A program made the translations under genes and the position numbers. A stretch of 51,896 bases of DNA from positions 1 through 51,896 of the forward strand of contig JAUNGS010000007.1 of NCBI GenBank assembly GCA_030524435.1, in the 5' to 3' direction. The notes beneath the pieces were generated by a model, which saw only the letters and a program-made list of their open reading frames with translations, was not told the origin of the DNA and made no database searches. Position 1 is the first letter of the stretch. Each line of letters starts with the position of its first letter. Origin of the DNA: Eubacterium sp. (lineage in GTDB: Bacteria > Bacillota > Clostridia > Eubacteriales > Eubacteriaceae). Positions 16,279 to 25,498 of the stretch are shown in pieces.

Positions 16279-17637
16279 CTAATTTTTGAAGCTGTGGATG
16301 GGGGCGGGGATTTTGCCGCCGCGGTTGACGAAAATCGAGCAGTCGTTCGGGTTGACGCCCATGATGGGGGCCATGCCCAGAAGGCCGCCGAACTCGGCGC
16401 TCTCGCCGATGCCCTTGCCGTAGACGGGAATCAGGCGGACGGCGGTGGTTTTGCTGTTGACCATGCCGATGGCAGCCTCGTCGGCGATGATGCCGGAGAT
16501 GGTTGTGGCCGGGGTATCGCCGGGGATGGCGATCATGTCCAGGCCCACGGAGCAGACACAGGTCATGGCCTCCAGCTTATCCAGAGACAAGGCGCCGATG
16601 GAGGCGGCTTGGATCATCCCTTCGTCCTCGCTGACGGGGATAAAGGCACCGCTGAGCCCCCCCACCGAGGTGGAGGCCATGATGCCGCCTTTTTTGACGG
16701 CGTCGTTGAGCATGGCCAGGGCTGCGGTGGTGCCGTGGGCGCCGGTGTGCTCCAGACCCATTTCCTCGAGGATGCGGGCCACGGAATCACCGATTTCCGG
16801 GGTGGGAGCCAGGGAGAGGTCTAAAATGCCGAAGGGAACGTTGAGGCGGGAGGCCACTTCGGTGCCCACCAGCTGACCGGCTCGGGTGATTTTAAAGGCG
16901 GTTTTCTTGATGATCTCTGCCATTTCGTCGAAGCTGGCGCCGGAGCATTTTTCCAAGGCGCGCTTGACGACGCCGGGGCCGCTGACGCCGACGTGAAGCA
17001 CCGTGTCCGGTTGTCCTACGCCGTGGTAGGCGCCGGCCATAAAGGGATTATCCTCCACGGCGTTGCAGAAGATGACCAGCTTGGCACAGCCGATGGAGTC
17101 GGCGTCTCTGGTCAGGTAGGCCGTCTGCTTGACGATGTCGCCCATGATCTTTACGGCGTCCATATTGATGCCGGTTTTGGTGGAGCCCAAATTTACCGAG
17201 GAGCAGACGTGCTCCGTGGCGGCCAGGGCCTCGGGGATGGAGTGAATCAGGGTAAGATCTCCCTTGGTGAAGCCCTTGGGCACCAGGGCGGAGAAGCCGC
17301 CGATGAAGTTGACCCCCACAGCCCTGGCGGCGTTGTCCAGGGTTTCGGCGAAGGCCACGTAGTCGCTGTCGCTGGTGGCTCCGGCAATCAGTGAGATGGG
17401 GGTGACGGAGATGCGCTTGTTGACGATGGGAATGCCGAATTCCGTGGCGACGCGGTCGGCCTGGGTGACGAGATTTTCGGCCAGGCGGGTGATTTTGTCG
17501 TAGATTTTTTTTCGGCAGCGCTCGCCGTCGGAATCGATGCAGTCCATCAGGGAGATGCCCATGGTGGTGGTGCGGATGTCCAGATTTTCCTTTTCGATCA
17601 TGCGGACCGTTTCGATGACGTCTTTAAATAATGCCAT
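16279..17637 (-). CDS. UPF0210 / PFL-like (DUF711) family protein
   Basis: 452 residues, the full family length. Conserved segments include [17 protein letters not shown] near residues 20-36, [18 protein letters not shown] near 150 and the C-terminal [22 protein letters not shown]. The family is structurally related to glycyl-radical enzymes but has no known catalysis; no glycyl radical loop is apparent. It is encoded 12 nt after a single-ACT protein of the UPF0237 group, the pairing found across Bacillota and other bacteria. Amino-acid-linked regulation is plausible. Confidence 0.9.
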   Translation of the reverse strand: MALFKDVIETVRMIEKENLDIRTTTMGISLMDCIDSDGERCRKKIYDKITRLAENLVTQADRVATEFGIPIVNKRISVTPISLIAGATSDSDYVAFAETLDNAARAVGVNFIGGFSALVPKGFTKGDLTLIHSIPEALAATEHVCSSVNLGSTKTGINMDAVKIMGDIVKQTAYLTRDADSIGCAKLVIFCNAVEDNPFMAGAYHGVGQPDTVLHVGVSGPGVVKRALEKCSGASFDEMAEIIKKTAFKITRAGQLVGTEVASRLNVPFGILDLSLAPTPEIGDSVARILEEMGLEHTGAHGTTAALAMLNDAVKKGGIMASTSVGGLSGAFIPVSEDEGMIQAASIGALSLDKLEAMTCVCSVGLDMIAIPGDTPATTISGIIADEAAIGMVNSKTTAVRLIPVYGKGIGESAEFGGLLGMAPIMGVNPNDCSIFVNRGGKIPAPIHSFKN

Positions 17638-17649
17638 GGCAGTATCCCC

Positions 17650-17919
17650 TTAAATGGTGTGCATTGCGTTGAAAATGTCCTCGTGCTGGAGGCGGATGGA
17701 CATGCCGATGGTTTTGCTCAGGGCGTCGAAGGCCTCCTTGAGCTGGGCGAAATCACAGCTCATTTTAGAGACGTCCACCAGCATGATCATGGTGAAGAAA
17801 TCCTGCATGACGGTTTGGCTGATGTCCTCGATGTTGACGCCGTTCTCCGACAAAATTTTAGATACGTTGTAGATGATGCCGGTGCGGTCTTTGCCGATTA
17901 CGGTTACTACTGCTCTCAT
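17650..17919 (-). CDS. ACT-domain protein, UPF0237 type
   Basis: 89 residues from the ATG at 17919, preceded by AAGGAG. The ACT fold begins MRAVVTVIGKDRTGIIYNVS and includes NGVNIEDISQTV. It is the partner of the UPF0210 protein, probably a small-molecule sensing subunit. An upstream in-frame start would add eight residues but lacks a ribosome site. Confidence 0.9.
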   Translation of the reverse strand: MRAVVTVIGKDRTGIIYNVSKILSENGVNIEDISQTVMQDFFTMIMLVDVSKMSCDFAQLKEAFDALSKTIGMSIRLQHEDIFNAMHTI

Positions 17920-18108
17920 GGTATAACTCTCCTTTGGATACAAACTTATTTATTTCCTATTATACTATGTAAATGACATAGTGACAAACGTTAAATATAG
18001 TGCTGAGGTCAAGGGGCTCTTTGACCTCGGTATCTTAATATTAAACTAAAATGCAGCCTTTCACAAGGGGAAAGGGAAATTTAGTTCATTAAAGTATCCT
18101 TGATTTTC

Positions 18109-18164
18109 AAAAAAATAAAAAGTCCCGGAGACAGACGCTGTGAAATAAAGGCGTGTCTTCGGGG
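18109..18164 (-). terminator. Terminator of the leftward XRE gene
   Basis: On the minus strand CCCCGAAGACACGC pairs with GCGTCTGTCTCCGGG around a 12-nt loop, followed by ACTTTTTATTTTTTT. A further GAGGTCAA/TTTGACCTC hairpin lies at 18003-18030 in the otherwise empty 257-bp gap. Confidence 0.8.
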
Positions 18165-18176
18165 CGCTGCGGGCAG

Positions 18177-18533
18177 CTATTTTTCATCCTTGGACGGAGA
18201 GTGGTGTGCATCGTACTGGGCGATAAATTCGCAGATATAGGACAGCTGGTTTTTATCGAGATGGCTCAGCTCCTCGTGGATCTTGTACATGAGCTCGTTG
18301 ACGCTCCAGTCTGGCTGCGGTTGCTCCATGGGGCCCTTGCCGTCTTTGAGCCAGGCGATGTTGATTTGGAGGGTACGGCAGATACTGTCGAGGAAGGACG
18401 ACTGGGGCTTTGACGTTTTGTTGTATTCGATATTGGTGATAACTGTGCGGGATGTGCCGATGGCATCCGCCAGTTTTTGCTGGGAATAGCCGCGCAGATC
18501 CCGGGCCTGCTTTAAACGTTCTCCGATGGTCAA
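18177..18533 (-). CDS. XRE-family helix-turn-helix regulator
   Basis: 118 residues. The HTH_3 domain covers residues 3-58 (ERLKQARDLRGYSQQKLADAIG, then SRTVITNIEYNK). The C-terminal 60 residues are acidic and helical, with no enzymatic domain. The start is TTG at 18533, 8 nt after a GGGGGAGG site. An overlapping three-codon ORF (ATG at 18541, MEP-stop) shares that site. It is divergent from a 47-residue ORF and a second XRE gene, sharing a 196-bp control region with back-to-back promoters. Not obviously phage-borne. Confidence 0.85.
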   Translation of the reverse strand: MTIGERLKQARDLRGYSQQKLADAIGTSRTVITNIEYNKTSKPQSSFLDSICRTLQINIAWLKDGKGPMEQPQPDWSVNELMYKIHEELSHLDKNQLSYICEFIAQYDAHHSPSKDEK

Positions 18534-18565
18534 GGCTCCATACCTCCCCCTGAATTTTTTATTTT

Positions 18566-18666
18566 AATTTATCACACTTAATCCACCCTGTCAAATGTAA
18601 GATGTACTATAAAAACTATAAATATGGAAACGAAATATTGACAGTCCTTAAAATTTAATATAGAAT
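18566..18666. promoter_or_regulatory. Divergent promoter pair between XRE genes
   Basis: Leftward: TTGACA (18589-18594, minus) 17 bp TAAATT (18566-18571). Rightward: TTGACA (18638-18643) 17 bp TAGAAT (18661-18666). The 43 bp between the -35 boxes is AT-rich and is the likely site for repressor binding. Confidence 0.7.
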
Positions 18667-18729
18667 GACTTTACAAGACTATTATAGTATTTTAAAGACT
18701 GATTTCGTAAATTTACAGGAGGGAAATTC

Positions 18730-18873
18730 ATGGCCACGGAGAAGGACATCATCAACCAAATTATGAATGATTTGAAGGATAAGCCCGTTGAATTTCAGCG
18801 GGAGGTGCTGTCCCTCCTCGAGGATATGAACACAGAAGGGTCTGCAGAGCAAAAGGAGGCAGCCGATGAATGA
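18730..18873 (+). CDS. Small 47-residue protein upstream of XRE gene
   Basis: MATEKDIINQIMNDLKDKPV opens a 47-residue acidic, mostly helical product ending in AADE. GGAGGGAAATTC precedes the ATG, and a consensus-type promoter lies 64 bp upstream. The stop codon overlaps the start of the second XRE gene by 8 nt, so the two are translationally coupled. No known family is recognised. It could be an antagonist or co-factor of one of the two regulators. Confidence 0.6.
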   Translation: MATEKDIINQIMNDLKDKPVEFQREVLSLLEDMNTEGSAEQKEAADE

Positions 18874-19198
18874 CTTTGACTACAGGGCCATTGGCTTGAG
18901 AATCAGAAAGCGCCGGGAGTTTCTGGGAATCAGACGCCAGAGCTTTGCGAAAATGCTCGGTATCACCCCAACCTTTCTGGCGGATATTGAGCTGGGCAAC
19001 AAGGGCTTTTCCTTAAAAAGACTGAACCAGATCTGTCAGCTTCTGAGAATGTCCTCCGAGGCGCTGCTCTACGGTGACAGTCATCCGGGCAAGGCCTATG
19101 CGTCTATCTGGGAAATGCTGGAGCAATGTCCCGAGGACAAAAGGCGCTACGCGGTGGAAATGCTGGCCATGTTTCTGATGAGCCACGACGAAGCCTAA
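18866..19198 (+). CDS. XRE-family helix-turn-helix regulator
   Basis: 110 residues. The DNA-binding domain is near residues 8-62: LRIRKRREFLGIRRQSFAKMLG, then TPTFLADIELGNKGFSLKRL. The C-terminal 45 residues include a short amphipathic helix (AVEMLAMFLMS). AGGAGG stands 8 nt before the ATG inside the preceding 47-residue ORF. Paired with a divergent XRE gene at 18177-18533, suggesting a small cross-regulating switch whose targets are unknown. Confidence 0.85.
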   Translation: MNDFDYRAIGLRIRKRREFLGIRRQSFAKMLGITPTFLADIELGNKGFSLKRLNQICQLLRMSSEALLYGDSHPGKAYASIWEMLEQCPEDKRRYAVEMLAMFLMSHDEA

Positions 19199-19223
19199 AA
19201 AGCAATAAAAATACTGAAAAGAC

Positions 19224-19273
19224 AAGGATGTCTCTGCCGCTGGGTCAATCGGCGGGGACGTCCTTATTTTTTT
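19224..19273 (+). terminator. Terminator after the XRE gene
   Basis: AAGGATGTCTCTGCCG (19224-19239) pairs with CGGCGGGGACGTCCTT (19250-19265), three pairs being G-U, then TATTTTTTT. Confidence 0.85.
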
Positions 19274-19362
19274 GAAGCTTCGGCTTGTTCCTGTTATGGA
19301 TATTGTATTCACGATAGGAATGTGATAAAATAGAAAAAATGAAACGAATACAGGAGGAGATT

Positions 19363-20766
19363 ATGAGTTTTGAAGCGATACTGTCTGCGGTCAACGATTT
19401 CGTTTGGGGCCCCATCATGCTGGTCTTTCTTGTGGGCACAGGGATTTTTTTGACGATTCGGCTTAAATTTCTGCCCTGGCGGAATCTGGGCCACGCCCTG
19501 AAATCCGTCTTCACAAGGCAGAAAAAGAATGGGGCGGGGGAAGACAGCGGCGATATCTCGCCCTTCCAGTCGCTGATGACGGCCCTGGCGGCCACCATCG
19601 GCACGGGGAATATCGTCGGTGTTGCCACGGCCATGGTTTTGGGTGGTCCCGGCGCCCTGTTCTGGATGTGGATCAGCGCCCTTTTTGGCCTGTCCACCAA
19701 GTACGCCGAGAGTGTGCTGGCGGTTAAATACCGCGAAAAGAACAGCAAGGGCGAGATGGCCGGCGGCCCGATGTACGCCATGAAAAACGGCTTTAAGGTC
19801 AAGTGGATCGGCGCTGTGCTGGCGGTATTGTTTTCAATCTTTGCCGTGGCGGCCTCCTTCGGCATCGGCAACATGACCCAGGCCAACTCCATCTCCGACG
19901 CCCTGATGAATACCTTTGGCGTGCCTACCTGGATCACCGGCATCGTTTTGGTTGTCTTGTCCCTCATCGTGCTTTTGGGCGGCATCAAGAGCATCGGCCG
20001 GGTCTGCGGCGTCATCGTGCCGGTAATGGCAGTCTTCTATTTTGTGGCGGGGATCATCGTCATCATCGTCAACATTCAGAATCTGCCGGCGGGTCTGGCG
20101 GATATTTTCAGAATGGCCTTCTCTGTAGAGGCGGCGGCCGGCGGCGTAGGCGGCACCATCATCGCCTCCATGCTCTCAGCCATGCGCTGGGGTGTGGCCA
20201 GAGGCGTGTTCTCCAACGAGGCTGGTCTGGGCTCGGCGCCCATCGCAGCGGCGGCGGCAAAGACGGATCATCCTTCCCGCCAGGGCTATATCAATATGAC
20301 CGGTACCTTCTTCGATACCCTGGTGGTCTGTACAGTGACGGGTCTGGCCATTGCCTCCTCGGGGATTCTCGGCACCCTGGATGCCGCCGGGGAGCCCATC
20401 ATCGGTGCCACCTTAACCATTGCAGCCTTCCAGAGTGCCATCGGTCCCCTGGGCTCCTACATCGTCACCATCGGCATCACCCTTTTTGCCTACTCCACCA
20501 TTCTGGGCTGGGAGTACTACGGCGAAAAATCACTGGAATACCTGTTTAAATCGCCGGCGGTGGTGACGGCCTACCGCTTTGTCTTCTGTCTGGTAACCTT
20601 CCTGGGAGCCACCACCACCCTCCAGGTGGTCTGGGATTTCTCGGATACCATGAACGGCCTCATGGCCATTCCCAATCTGATCTCCCTGCTGGTGCTGAAC
20701 AAGGTCATCGCCACGGAGTGCTTCGATTATCAAAAAACGGTTTTAAAATCCGATAAAAAGAATTAA
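19363..20766 (+). CDS. AGCS-family sodium:alanine/glycine symporter
   Basis: 467 residues from the ATG at 19363 after AGGAGGAG; about eleven membrane segments. The family signature region AATIGTGNIVGVATAM is near residues 80-95, with GGPGALFWMWISALFG and GGPMYAMK following. It imports Ala or Gly with Na+. Promoter: TTGTAT (19303-19308), 17 bp, TAAAAT (19326-19331). Monocistronic, ending at a strong terminator. Substrate within the family cannot be assigned from sequence by eye. Confidence 0.93.
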   Translation: MSFEAILSAVNDFVWGPIMLVFLVGTGIFLTIRLKFLPWRNLGHALKSVFTRQKKNGAGEDSGDISPFQSLMTALAATIGTGNIVGVATAMVLGGPGALFWMWISALFGLSTKYAESVLAVKYREKNSKGEMAGGPMYAMKNGFKVKWIGAVLAVLFSIFAVAASFGIGNMTQANSISDALMNTFGVPTWITGIVLVVLSLIVLLGGIKSIGRVCGVIVPVMAVFYFVAGIIVIIVNIQNLPAGLADIFRMAFSVEAAAGGVGGTIIASMLSAMRWGVARGVFSNEAGLGSAPIAAAAAKTDHPSRQGYINMTGTFFDTLVVCTVTGLAIASSGILGTLDAAGEPIIGATLTIAAFQSAIGPLGSYIVTIGITLFAYSTILGWEYYGEKSLEYLFKSPAVVTAYRFVFCLVTFLGATTTLQVVWDFSDTMNGLMAIPNLISLLVLNKVIATECFDYQKTVLKSDKKN

Positions 20767-20793
20767 TAAAAAGAAAAGAATTGCATAAGACGC

Positions 20794-20848
20794 AAAAAAT
20801 CGGCCCTCGGGTGTTAGACAGTGATCTAAACCGGACGGTCGATTTTTT
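20794..20848. terminator. Bidirectional terminator
   Basis: AAAAAATCGGCC (20794-20805) pairs with GGTCGATTTTTT (20837-20848), with an inner TTAGA/TCTAA stem. It serves the symporter gene and the leftward nrdG. Confidence 0.85.
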
Positions 20849-20869
20849 AATGGGCCTAGGGTTTTATGG

Positions 20870-21364
20870 CTAAGCCTCCGGCGGCAGAAGCCCCTGCATG
20901 GCTTCGGACAGGGGGATCAGCCGCTGGTTGGCGCTGCCCCGGTAGGCCAGGGTGGTGTTTCTTTCCTCAAGCAAAAAGGGGCCGTCTACCAAAAGGTCGG
21001 TGACGGACAAGAGGGCGTCGATTTCAGGATTACCCTTGGCCCTTAAGGCCTCCAGGGTGAAGCCAGTGTAGGTGACCACGTCCAGGCCCAGGGCGTGGAT
21101 TTTCTGTCCCAGCTCAGTCAGGGCGGCGGGCTGCATAAAGGGCTCGCCGCCGCTGAAGGTGACGCCCTGGAGCAGCGGGTTTTCTTCGATGGCCGAGGCG
21201 ATGGCATCGATATCTATCAGCTGGCCCGCTTTGGGATCGTGGGTCTGGGGATTATGACAGCCCGGGCAGTGGTGGGGGCAGCCCTGGGTAAAGACGACGA
21301 AGCGCAGCCCCGGGCCGTCGACGATGGACTCTTCCAGAAGGGCGTTAATTCTCAGGGATGCCAT
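20870..21364 (-). CDS. nrdG: Anaerobic ribonucleoside-triphosphate reductase activating protein
   Basis: 164 residues. The radical-SAM cluster motif is in TQGCPHHCPGCHNPQT (CxxxCxxC) near residues 28-43, followed by GVTFSGGEPFMQ. It generates the glycyl radical of NrdD using S-adenosylmethionine and a 4Fe-4S cluster. The start overlaps the end of nrdD by 20 nt, so the two are translated as a unit. Confidence 0.95.
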   Translation of the reverse strand: MASLRINALLEESIVDGPGLRFVVFTQGCPHHCPGCHNPQTHDPKAGQLIDIDAIASAIEENPLLQGVTFSGGEPFMQPAALTELGQKIHALGLDVVTYTGFTLEALRAKGNPEIDALLSVTDLLVDGPFLLEERNTTLAYRGSANQRLIPLSEAMQGLLPPEA

Positions 21365-23666
21365 GCTTGACCCTGGCCCTTTCTTCGGCGCGCTTGGCGT
21401 TGTTCCAGCGGTCGATGGTGCCCACCAGGTAGCCAGTGATGCGGCGGATGCGCTCGAAGTCTGGATTGCCGTCGCCTTCGCGGCGGTGACAATGGGGACA
21501 TTCGTCGCCGATGATGCCGTTGTAGCCGCAGACAGGATCTCGATCCACGGGATGATTGATGGAGCCGTAGCCGATGCCCGCCTCCTTCATGCAGCGCACG
21601 ATTTTTTCAAAGGCCGGCAGGTTGGCGCTGGCGTTGCCGTCCAGCTCCACGTAGCTGATGTGGCCGGCGTTGGTCAAGGCGTGGTAGGGGGCCTCCAGCT
21701 GGATTTTCTTAAAGGCTGGCAGGGTGTAGTACACCGGAACGTGGAAGGAGTTGGTGTAGAACTCCCGGTCGGTGATGCCCGGAAGGACACCGTATTTTTC
21801 CCGGTCGATGGCGACGAAGCGGCCGCTGAGCCCCTCGGCGGGGGTGGCAAGCAGGGTGAAGTTGAGGCCGGTCTTCTCGGAAGCCTGATCCATGGCCCGG
21901 CGCATGTAGGTGATGATTTCAAGGCCAAGCCTTTGGCTTTCTTCGCTTTCACCGTGGTGACGGCCGGTTAAGGCCACCAGGGTTTCCGCCAGACCGATGA
22001 AGCCGACGCTTAGGGTGCCGTGCTTTAAAATTTCCTCAACCCTGTCGTCGCGGCCCAGCTTTTCGGAGCCGATCCAGACGCCCTGACCCATGAGGAAGGG
22101 GTAGTTGCGGCCCAGTTTGTTGGCCTGGATCTTAAAGCGGTGGAGGAGCTGGCGGCAGACCAAATCCATCCTTTGATCCAGCGCTGCGTAAAAGGCCTTT
22201 AAATCGCCCCTGGAGGCGATGGCAATTCTGGGCAGGTTGATGGAGGTAAAGCTGAGATTTCCCCGCCCGGAGGTCACCTGGTTATTTTGATCGTAGTGAT
22301 TGCCCATGACCCGGGTTCTGCAGCCCATGTAGGCCACCTCGGTGTTGTAGTCCCTGGGCTTGTAGTATTCCAGGTTAAAGGGGGCGTCCAAAAAGCTGAA
22401 ATTGGGGAAGAGACGCTTGGAGGAGGTCTCGATGGCCAGCTTGAAGAGGTCGTAGTTGGGATCCTCGCAATTGTAGTTGACGCCCTCCTTGACCTTGAAG
22501 ATCTGAACCGGGAAGATGGGGGTCTCGCCGTTGCCCAGACCGGCCTTGGTGGCGGCCAGCAGATTTTTTATGGCCATGCGCCCCTCGGGGGAGGTGTCGG
22601 TGCCGTAGTTGATGGAGGAGAAGGGCACCTGGGCGCCGGCTCTGGAGTTCATGGTATTCAGGTTGTGAATCAGGGCTTCCATGGCCTGGTAGGTGGCCTT
22701 GTCGGTGTCCTTTAGGGCCAGGCGGCAGGCCTTGGCGTGGGCAGAGCGAAGCGCCTTTTCCGTGAGGCCGAGGCCTTCAGCAAAGGGCACAAGCTTTTCG
22801 CCACAGGCCTCGGCGGTGGCCAGGGTGATGTCCTCGCCGATGGCCCCGAGGGTGGCTTTGATCTTTTCTTCGATGGCCTCCGGGGAAGAATCCGTTAAAA
22901 TCTCTAAGACGGTGGCCAGGGATTTGGCGTAGAGCTTTTTAAAGGTTTTGGCGACCCCCGGGGCCATGGCGTAATCGAAGTTGGGCACGCTCTGGCCGCC
23001 GTGCATCTCGTTCTGGTTGGCCTGGATGGCGATGCAGGCTAGGGCGGAATAGCTGCGGATATCGTTGGGCTCCCTTAAAAAGCCGTGGCCCGTGGAAAAG
23101 CCGCCGTCGAAGAGCTTGAGCAAATCGATTTGACAGCAGGTTTCCGTGAGCATGTAGAAATCCTTGTCGTGGATGTGGATGTCCCCGGAGATATGGGCCT
23201 GGGCAATCTCCCTGGGCAGAATGTGGTGATCGATGAAATACTTGGAGCCCTCGGAGCCGTACTTGAGCATGGTGCCCATGGCGGTGTCCGAGTCGATGTT
23301 GGCATTTTCCCGTTTGATATCCGCATCCTCGGCGTGGCGGAAGGTCAGGTCCTTGTAGATGGTCATGAGACCGTCGGCGCTGTCCCGGAGCTTGGCGTGC
23401 TCCGCCCGGTACAGGATGTAGGCCTTGGCGGTCTTGGCGTAATCCTCCTTAATCAGGGTTTCCTCCACCAAATCCTGAATCTGCTCCACCGTGGGACGGC
23501 CCAGGGGTGCGGCGAGGCTTACGATCTCGTCGGTCAGGGCGTTTAAATGACTGGTGTTCATGGCCTCGTCGGTGACGTTGATATTGGCTCTATAAATCGC
23601 GCTGCTGATCTTGCGGGGATCGAAGTCAACAACGCTGCCGTTGCGTTTGACAATATTGGTAATCAT
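21345..23666 (-). CDS. nrdD: Anaerobic ribonucleoside-triphosphate reductase
   Basis: 773 residues from the ATG at 23666, preceded by GGAGGC; an upstream in-frame extension to 23846 lacks support. The N-terminal ATP-cone starts ITNIVKRNGSVVDFDPRKI. The catalytic barrel follows. Near the C-terminus are zinc-ribbon cysteines (DPVCGYNG and DECPHCH) and the glycyl-radical loop RRITGYLVG. It reduces NTPs to dNTPs under anoxia with formate or thioredoxin-type electrons. An NrdR-like box sits in its promoter, indicating dNTP-responsive control. Operon with nrdG. Confidence 0.95.
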   Translation of the reverse strand: MITNIVKRNGSVVDFDPRKISSAIYRANINVTDEAMNTSHLNALTDEIVSLAAPLGRPTVEQIQDLVEETLIKEDYAKTAKAYILYRAEHAKLRDSADGLMTIYKDLTFRHAEDADIKRENANIDSDTAMGTMLKYGSEGSKYFIDHHILPREIAQAHISGDIHIHDKDFYMLTETCCQIDLLKLFDGGFSTGHGFLREPNDIRSYSALACIAIQANQNEMHGGQSVPNFDYAMAPGVAKTFKKLYAKSLATVLEILTDSSPEAIEEKIKATLGAIGEDITLATAEACGEKLVPFAEGLGLTEKALRSAHAKACRLALKDTDKATYQAMEALIHNLNTMNSRAGAQVPFSSINYGTDTSPEGRMAIKNLLAATKAGLGNGETPIFPVQIFKVKEGVNYNCEDPNYDLFKLAIETSSKRLFPNFSFLDAPFNLEYYKPRDYNTEVAYMGCRTRVMGNHYDQNNQVTSGRGNLSFTSINLPRIAIASRGDLKAFYAALDQRMDLVCRQLLHRFKIQANKLGRNYPFLMGQGVWIGSEKLGRDDRVEEILKHGTLSVGFIGLAETLVALTGRHHGESEESQRLGLEIITYMRRAMDQASEKTGLNFTLLATPAEGLSGRFVAIDREKYGVLPGITDREFYTNSFHVPVYYTLPAFKKIQLEAPYHALTNAGHISYVELDGNASANLPAFEKIVRCMKEAGIGYGSINHPVDRDPVCGYNGIIGDECPHCHRREGDGNPDFERIRRITGYLVGTIDRWNNAKRAEERARVKHGIPEN

Positions 23667-23698
23667 GGCTGCCTCCAAAAATATAATGCGCTGCAATG

Positions 23699-23714
23699 AT
23701 ACTATATATTGTGT
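23699..23714. promoter_or_regulatory. NrdR-box-like site upstream of nrdD
   Basis: ATACTATATATTGTGT differs at one position from the NrdR consensus ACACWATATATWGTGT. It lies 33 bp before the nrdD start, next to TTGACA (23720-23725, minus strand). The usual second box about 31 bp away is not recognisable. The remaining gap (23715-23954) holds a GCGCCC hairpin near 23920 and nothing else. Confidence 0.6.
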
Positions 23715-23954
23715 AGCTGTGTCAAATGAAAGCCAAAATGTTGTTATCCTTGGCGGGATAAGGGATTGAGGGTTTTTTGAGAAAAAAGGAGACAAATTTT
23801 TCCAGGTAAAATCAAAATTTTTATGGTAAGGGTTTGCGAAAAGCACTGTGCAGCCGTTGAAATATTGCCTGCATTACGGGAAAGTGAAAAATGATATGCA
23901 GCCTTTAGAGGGCAGATCTGCGCCCTGACTTAAGGGCGCAGGCGCCTTAAAAAA

Positions 23955-24641
23955 CTACAAAATATCCAAAAGGGCCTTCAGGGTGTTGATGGTGTAGGTG
24001 GGCTGGATATTGCCCGAAAGGGGCAGGCCCTGGGGATTGTACCAGCAGGTGTCGATACCCGCCCGACTGCCGCCGGCGATGTCAGAGCTCAGGGAGTCGC
24101 CGATGATCAGGGCGCTGTCTTTGGAAAAATTCGGGATGCGCCCAAAGACCTGATCGAAATAGGCCCTCTGGGGCTTTTGGCTGCCCAGATCCTCGGAGAC
24201 GAAAATCCCCTTGACGATGGCGTCCAGGCCTGTAGCAGACAGACGGCTGTACTGGGTGGCGGAGACGCCGTTGGTCACAATGTAGAGGTCGAAGGCTTCG
24301 GCCAGCCTTTCGCAGAGGGCCTTGGCGCCGGGGATTAAAAAGGCGCCTGCGCCTAAAGCCGGCTGGTAATAAGCCTCGAAGGCATGGCTGTTTACGTCGA
24401 GACCCAGCTCTGTAAACAGCAGGTGAAAGCGGGTGGTGACCACGGTGTCCTTGTCGATGAGGCCGTCCTCAAAGTCCTGCCACAGGCCGTGGTTGATCTC
24501 GTCGTAGAGGGCTTTGATCTCCGGGGTTAAGTGAAGGCCGAAATGCTTGAAGGCGAGCTTCAGGGCGTGGGCCTCGGTTTTTTTAAAATCCAGCAGGGTG
24601 TTGTCGGCGTCGAAGAGCAGATTTTTATAGCGTTGTGTCAT
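23955..24641 (-). CDS. HAD-superfamily nucleotidase, YjjG type
   Basis: 228 residues from the ATG at 24641, which follows AAAGGA. HAD motif I LLFDADNTLLDFK is at residues 7-19, motif II VTNGVS near 125, motif III around SQKPQRAYF and motif IV GDSLSSDIAGG near 180. YjjG-type enzymes dephosphorylate nucleoside 5'-monophosphates including non-canonical ones. Likely cytoplasmic housekeeping. It follows the MBL hydrolase gene by 42 nt on the same strand. Confidence 0.88.
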   Translation of the reverse strand: MTQRYKNLLFDADNTLLDFKKTEAHALKLAFKHFGLHLTPEIKALYDEINHGLWQDFEDGLIDKDTVVTTRFHLLFTELGLDVNSHAFEAYYQPALGAGAFLIPGAKALCERLAEAFDLYIVTNGVSATQYSRLSATGLDAIVKGIFVSEDLGSQKPQRAYFDQVFGRIPNFSKDSALIIGDSLSSDIAGGSRAGIDTCWYNPQGLPLSGNIQPTYTINTLKALLDIL

Positions 24642-24683
24642 GTCAATTCCTTTCAAATAGCTGCGCTGGGCAGCTTTGGCGTC

Positions 24684-25484
24684 TCACCACCGGATCACCG
24701 TGCCCACGCCCAGTTCGAATTTCACGGGGAAACGGCTGTGGAACAGGGCCCTGGCCTGAAAGCCGGTGCAGTGACAGGGGTAGAGGGCTTCGATGTGGTT
24801 GGCCTCGAAGTAGGCCAGGGTTTTCTCGGCTCGATCATCGGCCTTGAACAGATGAAAGCCGCCGACGATCCCCAGCACCCGGTTGTCGCCGGAGACCGCC
24901 TTGGCCGCCTCCACAATATTGCAGATGCCTGCGTGGGAGCAGCCGGTGATGACGTAGATTCCCCGGTGGGTGGTGTAAACCAGGGCGGAGTCGTCGGGGA
25001 TGGTATCGGCGCCGGCTTCGGTGCGGCCCAGGGGCCTGCGGGGCTCAAAGTCGTTGTAGGTGCCAATTTCTCCTAAAAAGGTGATATTGGGACTTATCCT
25101 GCAGGGCGACTTTGTGGCGATGATTTCAGCCCGTTGGGACAGCGCCTCCAGGCTGAGGGGACAGCCGAAATTTTCTCCGGCATCGTCGTATTTCGGCGCC
25201 AGGGCCCCGGGGTGGGCGATGATCTTAAGTCCGGGATTGTGGTAGTCCTTAAAATATCTGGGCAGCCCGCCGGTGTGGTCCGAGTGGCCGTGGGAGAGGA
25301 CGATGGCGTCGATGCCCTCAAGGTCGATGCCCAATTTGCGGGCGTTGTCAGAAAAAATACCGGAATAGCCGGTGTCCCAGAGCAGACGGGTGTCTTCGTC
25401 TTCAATATAATAGGAAAGTCCGGGTTCGCCGAGGTAGTATTCCCCGGTGCGGGTGTGGTTGTCCACTAAAATGGTCAGCTCCAT
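24684..25484 (-). CDS. MBL-fold metallo-hydrolase, MptA-related (COG1237 type)
   Basis: 266 residues. The metal-binding motif is LSHGHSDHTGGLP near residues 62-74, with a later His in VITGCSHAGI near 190 and another in FHLFK and CHCTGF. The N-terminus (LTILVDNHT...LSYYIEDEDTRLLWDTGYSG) resembles the family named for 7,8-dihydropterin-6-methyl-4-(beta-D-ribofuranosyl)-aminobenzene-5'-phosphate synthase. In bacteria its substrate is unknown. Member of a leftward cluster with the HAD, membrane and threonine aldolase genes. Confidence 0.85.
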   Translation of the reverse strand: MELTILVDNHTRTGEYYLGEPGLSYYIEDEDTRLLWDTGYSGIFSDNARKLGIDLEGIDAIVLSHGHSDHTGGLPRYFKDYHNPGLKIIAHPGALAPKYDDAGENFGCPLSLEALSQRAEIIATKSPCRISPNITFLGEIGTYNDFEPRRPLGRTEAGADTIPDDSALVYTTHRGIYVITGCSHAGICNIVEAAKAVSGDNRVLGIVGGFHLFKADDRAEKTLAYFEANHIEALYPCHCTGFQARALFHSRFPVKFELGVGTVIRW

Positions 25485-25498
25485 GGCAGGGCCTCCTT

